Positions 17,103-25,083 of a stretch of 64,000 nucleotides of DNA are shown here, in pieces. The notes beneath the pieces are model-generated. The model saw nothing but the letters and a program-made list of their open reading frames with translations, did no database searches and was not told the DNA's origin. Numbering within the stretch: position 1 is the stretch's first letter; every line of letters begins with the position of its first letter. The stretch comes from JAXMCK01 sp046349395 (GTDB lineage Bacteria; Pseudomonadota; Alphaproteobacteria; Geminicoccales; Geminicoccaceae), in contig JAXMCK010000003.1 in assembly GCA_046349395.1 (NCBI GenBank), positions 248,001 to 312,000 on the forward strand, given 5' to 3'. The position numbers and the translations under genes are program-made.

Positions 17103-18224
17103 GTGCGGGCCGGGTCGATAAGCCCGGCTCCCGTCACGCCGTCGTGGCGGGAGCGGATGTTCGCAGCCCGCGATCGGCTGCTGGCGAACCCGCGTTTTCA
17201 GCGTTGGGCGGCATCGTTCCCGCTGACCCGGCGTGTCGCCCAGAACAACGCCCGCGAGCTCTTCGATCTCTGTGCGGGGTTCGTTTATTCGCAGGTGCTC
17301 TTCGCCTGCGTCCGGCTCCGCCTGTTCGAGGCGTTATCCGACGGCCCACAAACGACGGCGGAACTCGCTCAGCGCCTTTCGGTGCCGCCTACGGCCATGC
17401 GGCGGCTATTGGAGGCGGCGGAAGGGCTGGGCCTCGTGGCAAGCCGGGGTCCCGATCGGTTCGGCCTCGGAATGCTGGGTGCCGCGATGCTCGGGAATCC
17501 CGGCGTTGCTGCGATGATCGAGCATCACGCGATGCTCTACGACGATCTGCGGGATCCCGTCGCTCTGCTGAGAGGCGAGACCCAGGCACGAGAGCTCGCG
17601 CGTTACTGGGCCTATGCCGGCCGGCCCGAGAGCATGTCCGTTGAGGACGTCGAGGCGTACACCACGTTGATGGCCGCTTCGCAGCCGCTGGTGGCCACCG
17701 ACATCCTCGACGCCTACGCGTTGGCACCGCACCGCTGCATCCTCGATGTGGGCGGCGGCAACGGCACCTTCCTGCGGGCCGTCGCCGAGCGTGCACCGCA
17801 TCTGCAGCTGAAGCTGTTCGATCTCCCCGCCGTGGCGGAACTGGCCGCCGGGCGGCCCGGACCGAGCATCGAGTGCATCGGTGGGGACTTCCTCAACGAT
17901 CCGCTGCCGCCAGGTGCCGACGTCATTTCCCTCGTCCGCATCGTGCACGACCACGACGACCCGGCGGTGGCACGACTCCTTGCCGGCGCAAGGGCAGCGC
18001 TGCCGGCCGGTGGCACTCTGCTGCTCGCCGAGCCCATGGCCGGAACCGCCGGTGCCGAGTCCGTCGGCGCCTACTTCTCGATGTATCTCCTGGCGATGGG
18101 CAGCGGCCGACCTCGCACGGTCGAGACGCTCCAGCGCATGCTGGCCCATGCCGGTTTCGCCAGCAGCCGCGAGGTGGCGACACGCCGACCGATGCTGGTC
18201 CGCCTCATCGTCGCACGTGCCTGA
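17103..18224 (+). CDS. crtF: Hydroxyneurosporene O-methyltransferase CrtF
   Basis: A 373-residue SAM-dependent O-methyltransferase of the plant-type O-methyltransferase fold. It has an N-terminal winged-helix dimerisation part (ALSDGPQTTAELAQRL, then PTAMRRLLEA) and a C-terminal SAM fold with the motif DVGGGNGTFL. It methylates the 1-hydroxyl of carotenoids to give the methoxy ends of spirilloxanthin. The GTG start at 17103 lies 10 bp after crtE. An internal ATG at 17158 would remove only the first 18 residues and cannot be excluded. Confidence 0.92.
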   Translation: MRAGSISPAPVTPSWRERMFAARDRLLANPRFQRWAASFPLTRRVAQNNARELFDLCAGFVYSQVLFACVRLRLFEALSDGPQTTAELAQRLSVPPTAMRRLLEAAEGLGLVASRGPDRFGLGMLGAAMLGNPGVAAMIEHHAMLYDDLRDPVALLRGETQARELARYWAYAGRPESMSVEDVEAYTTLMAASQPLVATDILDAYALAPHRCILDVGGGNGTFLRAVAERAPHLQLKLFDLPAVAELAAGRPGPSIECIGGDFLNDPLPPGADVISLVRIVHDHDDPAVARLLAGARAALPAGGTLLLAEPMAGTAGAESVGAYFSMYLLAMGSGRPRTVETLQRMLAHAGFASSREVATRRPMLVRLIVARA

Positions 18225-18241
18225 TATCGGGCCTCCCGATC

Positions 18242-18285
18242 TGTAACTCTGGCTTGACATTCATATCTGTCAAAGTAGCCTGACA
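18242..18285. promoter_or_regulatory. Tandem PpsR/CrtJ boxes before bchC
   Basis: Two perfect TGT-N12-ACA sites lie at 18242-18259 and 18268-18285, 8 bp apart. The same 8-bp spacing is described for the CrtJ-controlled bchC promoter of Rhodobacter. They sit 53-96 bp before the bchC ATG. This implies a second promoter inside the crtEF-bchCXYZ-puf run. Confidence 0.85.
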
Positions 18286-18337
18286 TACGTTGATTCGTAC
18301 GGAGCACGCCGTCTCCGTGGAGGCAGTGACGATAAGA

Positions 18338-19273
18338 ATGGACACCATGGCCGTCGTGCTCGAGGCGCCGGAACGCCTCGCCGTCGAGCGGCTTCGCCTG
18401 GACCCTGCAGGCGATGGTGATGTCGTCGTGGCCGTCGAGTGGAGCGGGATCAGCACAGGCACCGAGCGGCTGCTCTGGTCCGGCAAGATGCCGCCCTTCC
18501 CCGGCATGGGTTACCCCCTCGTTCCTGGCTACGAGTCGGTGGGTCGCGTCACGGCGGCCGGCCCTAATGCCGGCATCGCCGTCGGCGCCCGAGTCTTCGT
18601 GCCGGGCGCTCGCTGTTTCGGCCCCGTGCGTGGCCTTTTCGGCGGTGCGGCCGCCAAGCTTGTGGTGCCCGGCAGCCGGGCGATCGAGATCGACGACGAT
18701 CTCGGCGATCGCGGCGTTCTGCTCGCCCTGGCGGCGACGGCCGAGCATGCGGTCGCCGCGTGCGCAGAGGCTCCCGATCTGATCGTCGGCCACGGTGTCC
18801 TGGGTCGCCTCGTCGCCCGTCTCGCGGTCCTGCGTCGCGACGATGTGACGGTGTGGGAAGTCAATCCCAAGCGTGCTTCGGGTGCCGTCGGCTATCGCGT
18901 GGTGGATCCGGCGCAGGATGAGCGTCGGGACTATCGCAACATCATCGATGTCAGTGGCGATGTCGGCATTCTCGACCGGCTGATGCCGCGGCTGGCCAAG
19001 GGCGGCGAGATCGTGCTGGCCGGCTTCTATGCCGAGCCGCTGAGCTTCGCCTTCCCGCCGGCCTTCATGCGCGAGGCGCGGATCAAGATCGCGGCCGAAT
19101 GGGCCGAGGTGGATCTGGTCGCGGTGCGCGACCTCGTCCGGTCGGGCCGCCTGTCGCTGGACGGTCTGATCACGCACCGCCGCGACGCCGCCGATGCGGA
19201 TGCCGCCTACCGGACCGCCTTCGGCGATCCCGAATGCCTCAAGATGACCCTCGATTGGAGAGCGTGCTCATGA
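18338..19273 (+). CDS. bchC: Bacteriochlorophyllide a dehydrogenase BchC
   Basis: A 311-residue zinc-free-looking MDR-type dehydrogenase that oxidises the 3-hydroxyethyl group of bacteriochlorophyllide to the acetyl group of bacteriochlorophyll a. Family blocks include GISTGTERLLW, PGYESVGRV, GHGVLGRL and the ending ECLKMTLDW. The ATG at 18338 (MDTMAVVLEAPERL) matches known BchC N-termini. The frame opens earlier at 18290, but that start would be next to the PpsR boxes. The stop overlaps bchX as ATGA. Confidence 0.95.
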   Translation: MDTMAVVLEAPERLAVERLRLDPAGDGDVVVAVEWSGISTGTERLLWSGKMPPFPGMGYPLVPGYESVGRVTAAGPNAGIAVGARVFVPGARCFGPVRGLFGGAAAKLVVPGSRAIEIDDDLGDRGVLLALAATAEHAVAACAEAPDLIVGHGVLGRLVARLAVLRRDDVTVWEVNPKRASGAVGYRVVDPAQDERRDYRNIIDVSGDVGILDRLMPRLAKGGEIVLAGFYAEPLSFAFPPAFMREARIKIAAEWAEVDLVAVRDLVRSGRLSLDGLITHRRDAADADAAYRTAFGDPECLKMTLDWRACS

Positions 19274-20289
19274 GCCTGTCCGCCGACGGCCCGAATCTCG
19301 CACGCCCGCAGGCCGGCCCGCAGTCGCACCTCCGTGCCGAGGCGGCGATCGATCCCGATCCCGTCACCACGGTGCCGCCGACCAAGGAGACCCAGGTCGT
19401 CGCGATCTACGGCAAGGGCGGCATCGGCAAGAGCTTCACCCTCGCCAATCTCAGCTACATGATGGCCCAGCAGGGCAAGCGCGTCCTGCTGATCGGCTGC
19501 GATCCCAAGAGCGACACGACCTCGCTCCTGTTCGGCGGTCGCAGCTGCCCGACGATCATCGAGACCTCGTCGCGCAAGAAGCTGGCGGGAGAGAAAGTCG
19601 AGATCGGCGATGTCTGCTTCAAGCGCGACGGCGTGTTCGCGATGGAGCTGGGCGGTCCCGAGGTCGGCCGCGGCTGCGGCGGGCGCGGCATCATCCACGG
19701 CTTCGAGCTCCTGGAGAAGCTGGGCTTCCACGAGTGGGGCTTCGACTACGTTTTGCTCGACTTCCTGGGTGACGTCGTTTGCGGCGGCTTCGGCCTGCCG
19801 ATCGCCCGGGACATGTGCCAGAAGGTGATCGTCGTCGGGTCGAACGACCTGCAATCGCTCTACGTCGCCAACAATGTCTGCTCGGCAGTCGACTATTTCC
19901 GCAAGTTGGGCGGCAATGTCGGTGTGGCCGGTCTCGTCGTGAACAAGGACGACCACACCGGTGAGGCGCAGGCTTTCGCCGCCGCCGTCGGCATCCCGGT
20001 CCTGGCGACCATCCCGGCCGACGAGGACATCCGCCGCAAGAGTGCGAACTACGAGATCATCGGCCGCCCCGGCGGCCGCTGGGCGCCGCTGTTCGAAGCA
20101 CTCGGCCATCAGGTCGCGGAAGCGCCGCCGGTCCGTCCGAACCCGCTGACCCAGGAGGCGCTCCTCGGCCTCTTCGCCGGCGATGCGGTCGGCCGTGGCG
20201 TCGTGCTCGAGCCGGCGTCGCAGGAAGACATGCGCGGTGGCCCGATCGCCGAGCGGCCGTCGCTCGAAGTCATCTACGAGGGGGCATAG
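19270..20289 (+). CDS. bchX: Chlorophyllide reductase iron protein BchX
   Basis: A 339-residue NifH-like ATPase that carries electrons to BchY-BchZ for reduction of ring B of chlorophyllide. The P-loop is YGKGGIGKSFT. The two [4Fe-4S] Cys lie in GCGGRGIIHGF and DVVCGGFGLP, and LIGCDPKSDTTS is the switch region. The N-terminal extension of about 40 residues before the P-loop is usual for BchX and separates it from BchL. It is coupled to bchC by ATGA, and bchY follows after 10 bp. Confidence 0.97.
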   Translation: MSLSADGPNLARPQAGPQSHLRAEAAIDPDPVTTVPPTKETQVVAIYGKGGIGKSFTLANLSYMMAQQGKRVLLIGCDPKSDTTSLLFGGRSCPTIIETSSRKKLAGEKVEIGDVCFKRDGVFAMELGGPEVGRGCGGRGIIHGFELLEKLGFHEWGFDYVLLDFLGDVVCGGFGLPIARDMCQKVIVVGSNDLQSLYVANNVCSAVDYFRKLGGNVGVAGLVVNKDDHTGEAQAFAAAVGIPVLATIPADEDIRRKSANYEIIGRPGGRWAPLFEALGHQVAEAPPVRPNPLTQEALLGLFAGDAVGRGVVLEPASQEDMRGGPIAERPSLEVIYEGA

Positions 20290-20299
20290 GGCAGTCGCG

Positions 20300-21829
20300 A
20301 TGACCCTGGTCTACGCCCGCGAGACCAAGACAGCACCCGTGCAAGAGGCGACGAGCGGCTGTCATGGTGGCCGCGAGACGATGCTCGAGGCGGCGAAGGC
20401 GGCCGGCAAGTCCGAGTCGCTGGACCGCCTGGCGACCGACTATCCGCGCGGCCCGCACGATCAGCCGCAGTCGATGTGCCCGGCCTTCGGCTCGCTCCGC
20501 GTTGGACTGCGGATGCGGCGCACGGCGACGATCCTCTCGGGCTCGGCCTGCTGCGTCTACGGCCTGACCTTCACCTCGCACTTCTACGGCGCCCGCCGCA
20601 CGGTGGGCTACGTGCCCTTCAACTCGGAGACGCTGGTCACGGGCCAGCTGTTCGAGGACATCCGTGCCGCCGTGTTCGAGACGGCGCGGCCCGAGAACTA
20701 CGACGCGGTCGTCGTCATCAATCTTTGTGTGCCGACCGCATCCGGCGTGCCGCTCGATCTGCTCCCCAAGCAGATCGACGGCGTCCGGATCATCGGCATC
20801 GACGTGCCGGGGTTCGGCGTGCCGACGCATGCCGAGGCGAAGGACGTCCTCTCCGGTGCCATGCTGCGCTACGCGCGCCAGGAGGCCGAGATCGGCCCCG
20901 TGCAGCGTCCGCGCCAGGCTCAATCGGAGTTGCCCACCGTCGCCCTGATCGGCGAGCTGTTCCCGGCCGATCCGGTCGGTGTCGGCGCGCTTCTGCAGCC
21001 GATGGGCCTGGGCGTGGCACCGCAGCTTCCCTCGCGCGAGTGGCGGGATCTCTACGCGGCGCTCGACTGCGTGACCGCCGCCGCCATCCACCCCTTCTAT
21101 GTGAGCTCGGTGCGCGAGTTCCGGACCGCCGGCCGGCCCGTCGTCGGCTCTGCGCCGGTCGGTGTCGAGGGGACGGCTGCGTGGCTCGAGGCGATCGGCA
21201 AGGCCGCCAATGTGGCGACCGCCGATATCGAGGCGGCGAAGTCGAAGGCACTGCCGGCGATCCGCGCGGCCCTGGATGCTTCCAAGGTCGCGGCGACCGT
21301 GACCGTCTCCGGCTATGAGGGCTCGGAGCTGCTCGTGGCACGCCTCCTGATCGAGGCCGGCTGCACCGTTCCCTATGTCGGCACCGCGTGCCCGCGCACG
21401 GAATGGAGCGATGCGGACCGCGAGTGGCTCGAGGCCGCCGGCACGCATGTGCAGTACCGCGCCTCGCTGGAGCAGGACGTCGCCGCGATGCGCGAGGTCA
21501 GGCCCGACCTCGCGATCGGCACCACGCCGCTCGTGCAGCAGGCGAAGGAGCTGGGCATCCCGGCCATCTACTTCACCAACATGGTCTCGGCGCGCCCGCT
21601 GTTCGGCCCCGCCGGTGCCGCGGCCCTGCCGGCAATCGTCGGCAACCAGACCCGCGGGAAGCAGCGCTTCGAGCGCATGGTCGAGTTCTTCGGTCCGGTC
21701 GGGAGCGGCGAGGCGGCGGGCTATGGCTGGGCCGGCGTGCCGCAGGCGCATCCCGAGGCGAAGGAGCGGTTCCGCAAGGCTCGCCTGGCGCGGGTGAAGG
21801 CGGACCTCTCGGCGGCGATGGGCAGCTGA
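20300..21829 (+). CDS. bchY: Chlorophyllide reductase subunit BchY
   Basis: A 509-residue NifD-like subunit of chlorophyllide a oxidoreductase. Cys ligands for the shared Fe-S cluster are visible in QSMCPAFGSL, SGSACCVYGL and INLCVPTASG. The ATG at 20300 gives the standard family N-terminus. It works as BchY2-BchZ2 with electrons from BchX. Two bases separate its stop from the bchZ ATG. Confidence 0.96.
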   Translation: MTLVYARETKTAPVQEATSGCHGGRETMLEAAKAAGKSESLDRLATDYPRGPHDQPQSMCPAFGSLRVGLRMRRTATILSGSACCVYGLTFTSHFYGARRTVGYVPFNSETLVTGQLFEDIRAAVFETARPENYDAVVVINLCVPTASGVPLDLLPKQIDGVRIIGIDVPGFGVPTHAEAKDVLSGAMLRYARQEAEIGPVQRPRQAQSELPTVALIGELFPADPVGVGALLQPMGLGVAPQLPSREWRDLYAALDCVTAAAIHPFYVSSVREFRTAGRPVVGSAPVGVEGTAAWLEAIGKAANVATADIEAAKSKALPAIRAALDASKVAATVTVSGYEGSELLVARLLIEAGCTVPYVGTACPRTEWSDADREWLEAAGTHVQYRASLEQDVAAMREVRPDLAIGTTPLVQQAKELGIPAIYFTNMVSARPLFGPAGAAALPAIVGNQTRGKQRFERMVEFFGPVGSGEAAGYGWAGVPQAHPEAKERFRKARLARVKADLSAAMGS

Positions 21830-21831
21830 CG

Positions 21832-23295
21832 ATGCTGGTGCTCGATCACGATCGTGCCGGCGGTTACTGGGGGGCGGTCTACGCCTTCGCCGCCGTCCGC
21901 GGCCTGCGGGTCGTCATCGACGGACCCGTCGGCTGCGAGAACCTGCCGGTCACCGCGGTCCTCCACTACACGGACGCGCTGCCGCCGCACGAGCTGCCGA
22001 TCGTCGTCACCGGCCTGTCCGAGGACGAGCTGTCGATGAACGGCACCGAGGAGGCGATGCGGCGGGCGAGTTCGACGCAGGACCCCGATCTGCCGGCCGT
22101 CGTCGTCACGGGCAGCATCGCCGAGATGATCGGCGGCGGCGTGACACCCGAAGGCTCGAACCTGCTGCGCTTCCTGCCACGCACGATCGACGAGGATCAG
22201 TGGCAGAGTGCGGACCGCGCCATGAACTGGCTGTGGTCCGAGTTCGGCGCCAAGAAGGCGAAGTCCCGCAAGCCGCCGGTTCGGCCCGAAGGCTCGAAGC
22301 CGCTCGTCAACCTCATCGGTCCGATCTACGGCACGTTCAACATGCCTTCGGACCTGGCCGAGATCCGGCGTCTCGTCGAAGGCATCGGCTGCGAGGTCAA
22401 CCTCGTCTTCCCGCTGGGCGCCCACATCGAGGACATCCCGCGACTGGCCGATGCCTCGGTCAACGTCTGCCTCTACCGCGAGTTCGGCCGCAAGCTCTGC
22501 GAGGAGCTGGGCAAGCCCTATCTGCAGGCGCCGATCGGCCTCTTCGCCACGACCAACTTCCTGCGCAAGCTCGGCGAACTCGCGGGCGTCGATCCCGAGC
22601 CCTTCATCGAGCGCGAGAAGCACACCACGATCAAGCCGATCTGGGATCTCTGGCGCAGCGTCACCCAGGACTTCTTCGCCACCGCCTCCTTCGCCGTGGT
22701 GGCGACCGATACCTACGTCCGCGGCCTGAAGCGCTTTCTCGAAGAAGAAATGGGCGTGCCCTGCGCCTTCTCCTTCGCCCGCTGCGCTGGCGTGAAGCCC
22801 GACAACGCCAAGGTGCGGGAAGCGCTGAGGCGTAGCCCGCCGTTGGTATTGTTCGGCTCCTACAACGAGCGGATGTACGCGGCCGAGCAGGGCTGCCGTG
22901 CCGTCTACATCCCGGCCTCCTTTCCGGGTGCGATCATCCGACGGGCCACGGGCACGCCGTTCATGGGCTACGCGGGTGCGACCTACATCGTGCAGGAATA
23001 CTGCAACGCCCTGTTCGACGCCCTCTTCCACATCCTGCCGCTCGGCACCGATCTCGACCGGGTCGACCCGACCCCCGCACGGCTGGCGGCGGCTGCTCCG
23101 AGCCCCTGGGACGAAGACGCCCAGAGCCTGCTCGAACGGTACATCGAGAACGAGCCCTTCCTGGTCCGCATCTCCGCCGCGAAGCGGCTGCGGGACCGGG
23201 TCGAGCTCGAGGCGCGCTCCGCCGGTGAGAACCGGGTGACTGCGCCACGTGTAGCGCGGTCGCTTGCCGCATTGGCAAGTGGACCCGTAACATGA
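21832..23295 (+). CDS. bchZ: Chlorophyllide reductase subunit BchZ
   Basis: A 487-residue NifK-like partner of BchY. The protein begins MLVLDHDRAGGYWG and carries the cluster-ligand region IDGPVGCENLPVTA. The conserved FMGYAGATYIVQEYCNALFD block near the C-terminus is intact. A light-independent protochlorophyllide-reductase-like C-terminal domain follows. It is immediately followed by pufQ, as in Rhodobacter-type superoperons. Confidence 0.96.
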   Translation: MLVLDHDRAGGYWGAVYAFAAVRGLRVVIDGPVGCENLPVTAVLHYTDALPPHELPIVVTGLSEDELSMNGTEEAMRRASSTQDPDLPAVVVTGSIAEMIGGGVTPEGSNLLRFLPRTIDEDQWQSADRAMNWLWSEFGAKKAKSRKPPVRPEGSKPLVNLIGPIYGTFNMPSDLAEIRRLVEGIGCEVNLVFPLGAHIEDIPRLADASVNVCLYREFGRKLCEELGKPYLQAPIGLFATTNFLRKLGELAGVDPEPFIEREKHTTIKPIWDLWRSVTQDFFATASFAVVATDTYVRGLKRFLEEEMGVPCAFSFARCAGVKPDNAKVREALRRSPPLVLFGSYNERMYAAEQGCRAVYIPASFPGAIIRRATGTPFMGYAGATYIVQEYCNALFDALFHILPLGTDLDRVDPTPARLAAAAPSPWDEDAQSLLERYIENEPFLVRISAAKRLRDRVELEARSAGENRVTAPRVARSLAALASGPVT

Positions 23296-23328
23296 CTAAA
23301 TATGAAGGTTCTGAAACCGGAGGCGATC

Positions 23329-23565
23329 ATGGTTGATCTGCATCGGCAGACAGGCTCGGCGACGCGGATGAAAAAGCAGGAAAGTTACGAATTCCGGCTC
23401 ATCTTCGTCGTCAGCTTCATGATCTTTCTCGTGGCGGCGACAGTTGGGCGGCTCTTGCCGAGCCAGTGGCGCGCTTACGCCCCGGGGCCGAGCGGATACA
23501 AGTCGATCATTGGCGAGGCTAAGGCCGCCGCCAACACCTTCGTACCGATCGTCTTCATGGGATAG
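23329..23565 (+). CDS. pufQ: PufQ-like protein
   Basis: A 78-residue protein between bchZ and pufB, exactly where pufQ sits in other purple bacteria. It has one membrane helix (about residues 26-45, FRLIFVVSFMIFLVAATVG) and a PufQ-like C-terminus, here GEAKAAANTFVPIVF in place of the usual AWAEA-ITPLIF pattern. PufQ is reported to support bacteriochlorophyll synthesis or transport to the assembling complexes. The ATG at 23329 is chosen because a perfect GGAGG lies 5 bases before it. An earlier ATG at 23302 lacks one. Sequence similarity is loose, so position carries much of the call. Confidence 0.75.
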   Translation: MVDLHRQTGSATRMKKQESYEFRLIFVVSFMIFLVAATVGRLLPSQWRAYAPGPSGYKSIIGEAKAAANTFVPIVFMG

Positions 23566-23582
23566 GTCGGCAGAACAACCCG

Positions 23583-23602
23583 CCCGGCGGTTCGCCGCCG
23601 GG
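23583..23602 (+). other. UUCG-loop hairpin between pufQ and pufB
   Basis: A perfect 8-bp stem (CCCGGCGG/CCGCCGGG) closes a TTCG loop, 17 bp after pufQ and 94 bp before pufB. No T-run follows, so it is more likely an RNA processing or stability element than a terminator. puf mRNAs of other purple bacteria are known to be processed in this interval. Confidence 0.6.
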
Positions 23603-23696
23603 TGATCAGTTCGCCGTGACGGCGCCCGTCGCGGCGTTCCCGGCCGCGCGGGTTTCGCGGAAACGGCCGCAAGGCCATGATGCGGAGTGAAAGAGA

Positions 23697-23921
23697 ATGG
23701 CGGACGACCGTAGTGGTTCGACGTCAGGGCTGTCAGAGCCGGAAGCGCGGGAATTCCATCGCATCTTTATGACGAGCTTCATCGTCTTCGTCGTGGTTGC
23801 GATCATCGCGCACTTCCTCGCTTGGGCATGGCGCCCCTGGCTGCCGGGTGTGAACGGTTACGCGATGCTCGATGACGGCGTGCGGGTGGCTCTGAGCCAT
23901 CTTTCGTCCTTCGTCGCATAG
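23697..23921 (+). CDS. pufB: Light-harvesting 1 beta subunit PufB
   Basis: A 74-residue LH1 beta polypeptide. The conserved core runs from REFHRIFMTSF through one membrane helix to AIIAHFLAWAWRPWL. His39 is the expected bacteriochlorophyll ligand and His21 the usual upstream His. LH1 beta chains commonly end at or just after the W-R-P-W motif, whereas this one continues for about 25 residues (50-74), including GVNGYAMLDDG and a second weakly hydrophobic stretch. It lies 12 bp before pufA. Confidence 0.95.
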   Translation: MADDRSGSTSGLSEPEAREFHRIFMTSFIVFVVVAIIAHFLAWAWRPWLPGVNGYAMLDDGVRVALSHLSSFVA

Positions 23922-23933
23922 GAGGAATTCAAC

Positions 23934-24116
23934 ATGTGGCGAGTTTGGCTCGTTTTCGATCCCCGCCGCGCGCTCGTCGCGTTGGCAACCTTCCTGCTCT
24001 TCCTGGCTCTGCTGATCCACTTCATCCTGCTCAGCACGAACCGCTTCAACTGGCTGGATGGACCGCGTCCGGCCGCTGTCGAGCAGATGGCTCCGCTGCC
24101 GCCCGCCGCGGGCTGA
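23934..24116 (+). CDS. pufA: Light-harvesting 1 alpha subunit PufA
   Basis: A 60-residue LH1 alpha polypeptide. The N-terminus MWRVWLVFDPRRALV, the membrane helix ending in LLIHFILLSTNRFNW, and His29 as bacteriochlorophyll ligand are all canonical. GGAGG precedes the ATG. The Pro-rich, weakly acidic C-terminal tail is somewhat variable in the family. It pairs with PufB to form the ring around the reaction centre. Confidence 0.97.
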   Translation: MWRVWLVFDPRRALVALATFLLFLALLIHFILLSTNRFNWLDGPRPAAVEQMAPLPPAAG

Positions 24117-24145
24117 CCCTACCAGGCGCCGCAATACGGAGCTGC

Positions 24146-24175
24146 GGCCGGGTGCCCGGGGAACTTCGCCCGGCC
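24146..24175 (+). other. pufA-pufL intercistronic hairpin
   Basis: A 7-bp GC stem (GGCCGGG at 24146-24152, CCCGGCC at 24169-24175) lies in the 125-bp gap between pufA and pufL. A hairpin here is a known feature of puf operons: it protects the pufBA message from 3' decay and so gives more antenna than reaction centre. That role is inferred from position. Confidence 0.6.
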
Positions 24176-24241
24176 CTGGCCGCGGCCCCGTGTGATCCGT
24201 GAATCGGAGGCCGAATTGGCCCGTCGCGGGAGGATTGAGCG

Positions 24242-25066
24242 ATGGCGATGCTGAGCTTCGAAAAGAAGTACCGCGTTCGCGGCGGGACCTTGATCGGTGG
24301 TGACCTGTTCGATTTCTGGGTGGGCCCGTTCTATGTCGGGTTCTTCGGAGTCACCACGATCTTCTTCTCGTTACTAGGAACCGCCCTGATCGTCTGGGGT
24401 GCTGCTCTCGGCCCGACTTGGAACATCTGGCAGATCAGCATCAACCCACCCGACTTGAAGTACGGACTGTATCTCGCGCCGCTGGCTGAAGGCGGCTTGT
24501 GGCAGATCATTTCGGTCTGCGCTGTCGGCGCATTCGGCTCCTGGGCCCTGCGCCAGGCCGAGATCTCGCGGAAGCTGGGCATGGGGCTGCACGTCCCGGT
24601 CGCCTTCTCCGTCGCGATCTTCGCCTACATCTCCCTCGTCATCATCCGGCCGGTGCTTCTCGGCGCCTGGGGACATGGCTTTCCTTACGGTATCATGAGC
24701 CATCTCGACTGGGTGTCCAACACCGGGTACCAGTATCTGCATTTCCACTACAACCCCGCGCATATGATCGCGATCACCTTCTTCTTTACGACGACTCTGG
24801 CGCTCGCTCTGCACGGGGGGCTGGTGCTTTCGGCTGCAAATCCCGGACGTGGCGAGAACGTCAAGTCCGGCGAGCACGAGAACACGTTCTTCCGCGATAC
24901 CGTCGGTTACTCGATCGGCGTTCTGGGCATCCATCGACTCGGCCTCTTCCTCGCTCTTTCGGCCGCGTTCTGGAGTGCCGTGTGCATCATCATCAGTGGA
25001 CCGTTCTGGAGCCGTGGCTGGCCGGAGTGGTGGAACTGGTGGCTTGACCTGCCGATCTGGCGCTGA
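24242..25066 (+). CDS. pufL: Reaction-centre L subunit PufL
   Basis: A 274-residue, five-helix reaction-centre subunit. Pigment and quinone ligands are in place: the His residues of LHFHYNPAHM (special pair and accessory region), the His of LALALHGGL (non-haem iron and Q site), and the His of GIHRLGLFL (iron). GHGFPYGIMSHLDWVSNTGYQ is typical of L chains. GGGAGG precedes the start. It forms the membrane core with PufM, housing the four bacteriochlorophylls and the quinones. Confidence 0.98.
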   Translation: MAMLSFEKKYRVRGGTLIGGDLFDFWVGPFYVGFFGVTTIFFSLLGTALIVWGAALGPTWNIWQISINPPDLKYGLYLAPLAEGGLWQIISVCAVGAFGSWALRQAEISRKLGMGLHVPVAFSVAIFAYISLVIIRPVLLGAWGHGFPYGIMSHLDWVSNTGYQYLHFHYNPAHMIAITFFFTTTLALALHGGLVLSAANPGRGENVKSGEHENTFFRDTVGYSIGVLGIHRLGLFLALSAAFWSAVCIIISGPFWSRGWPEWWNWWLDLPIWR

Positions 25067-25083
25067 GGTACGGAGAGGCGCAC

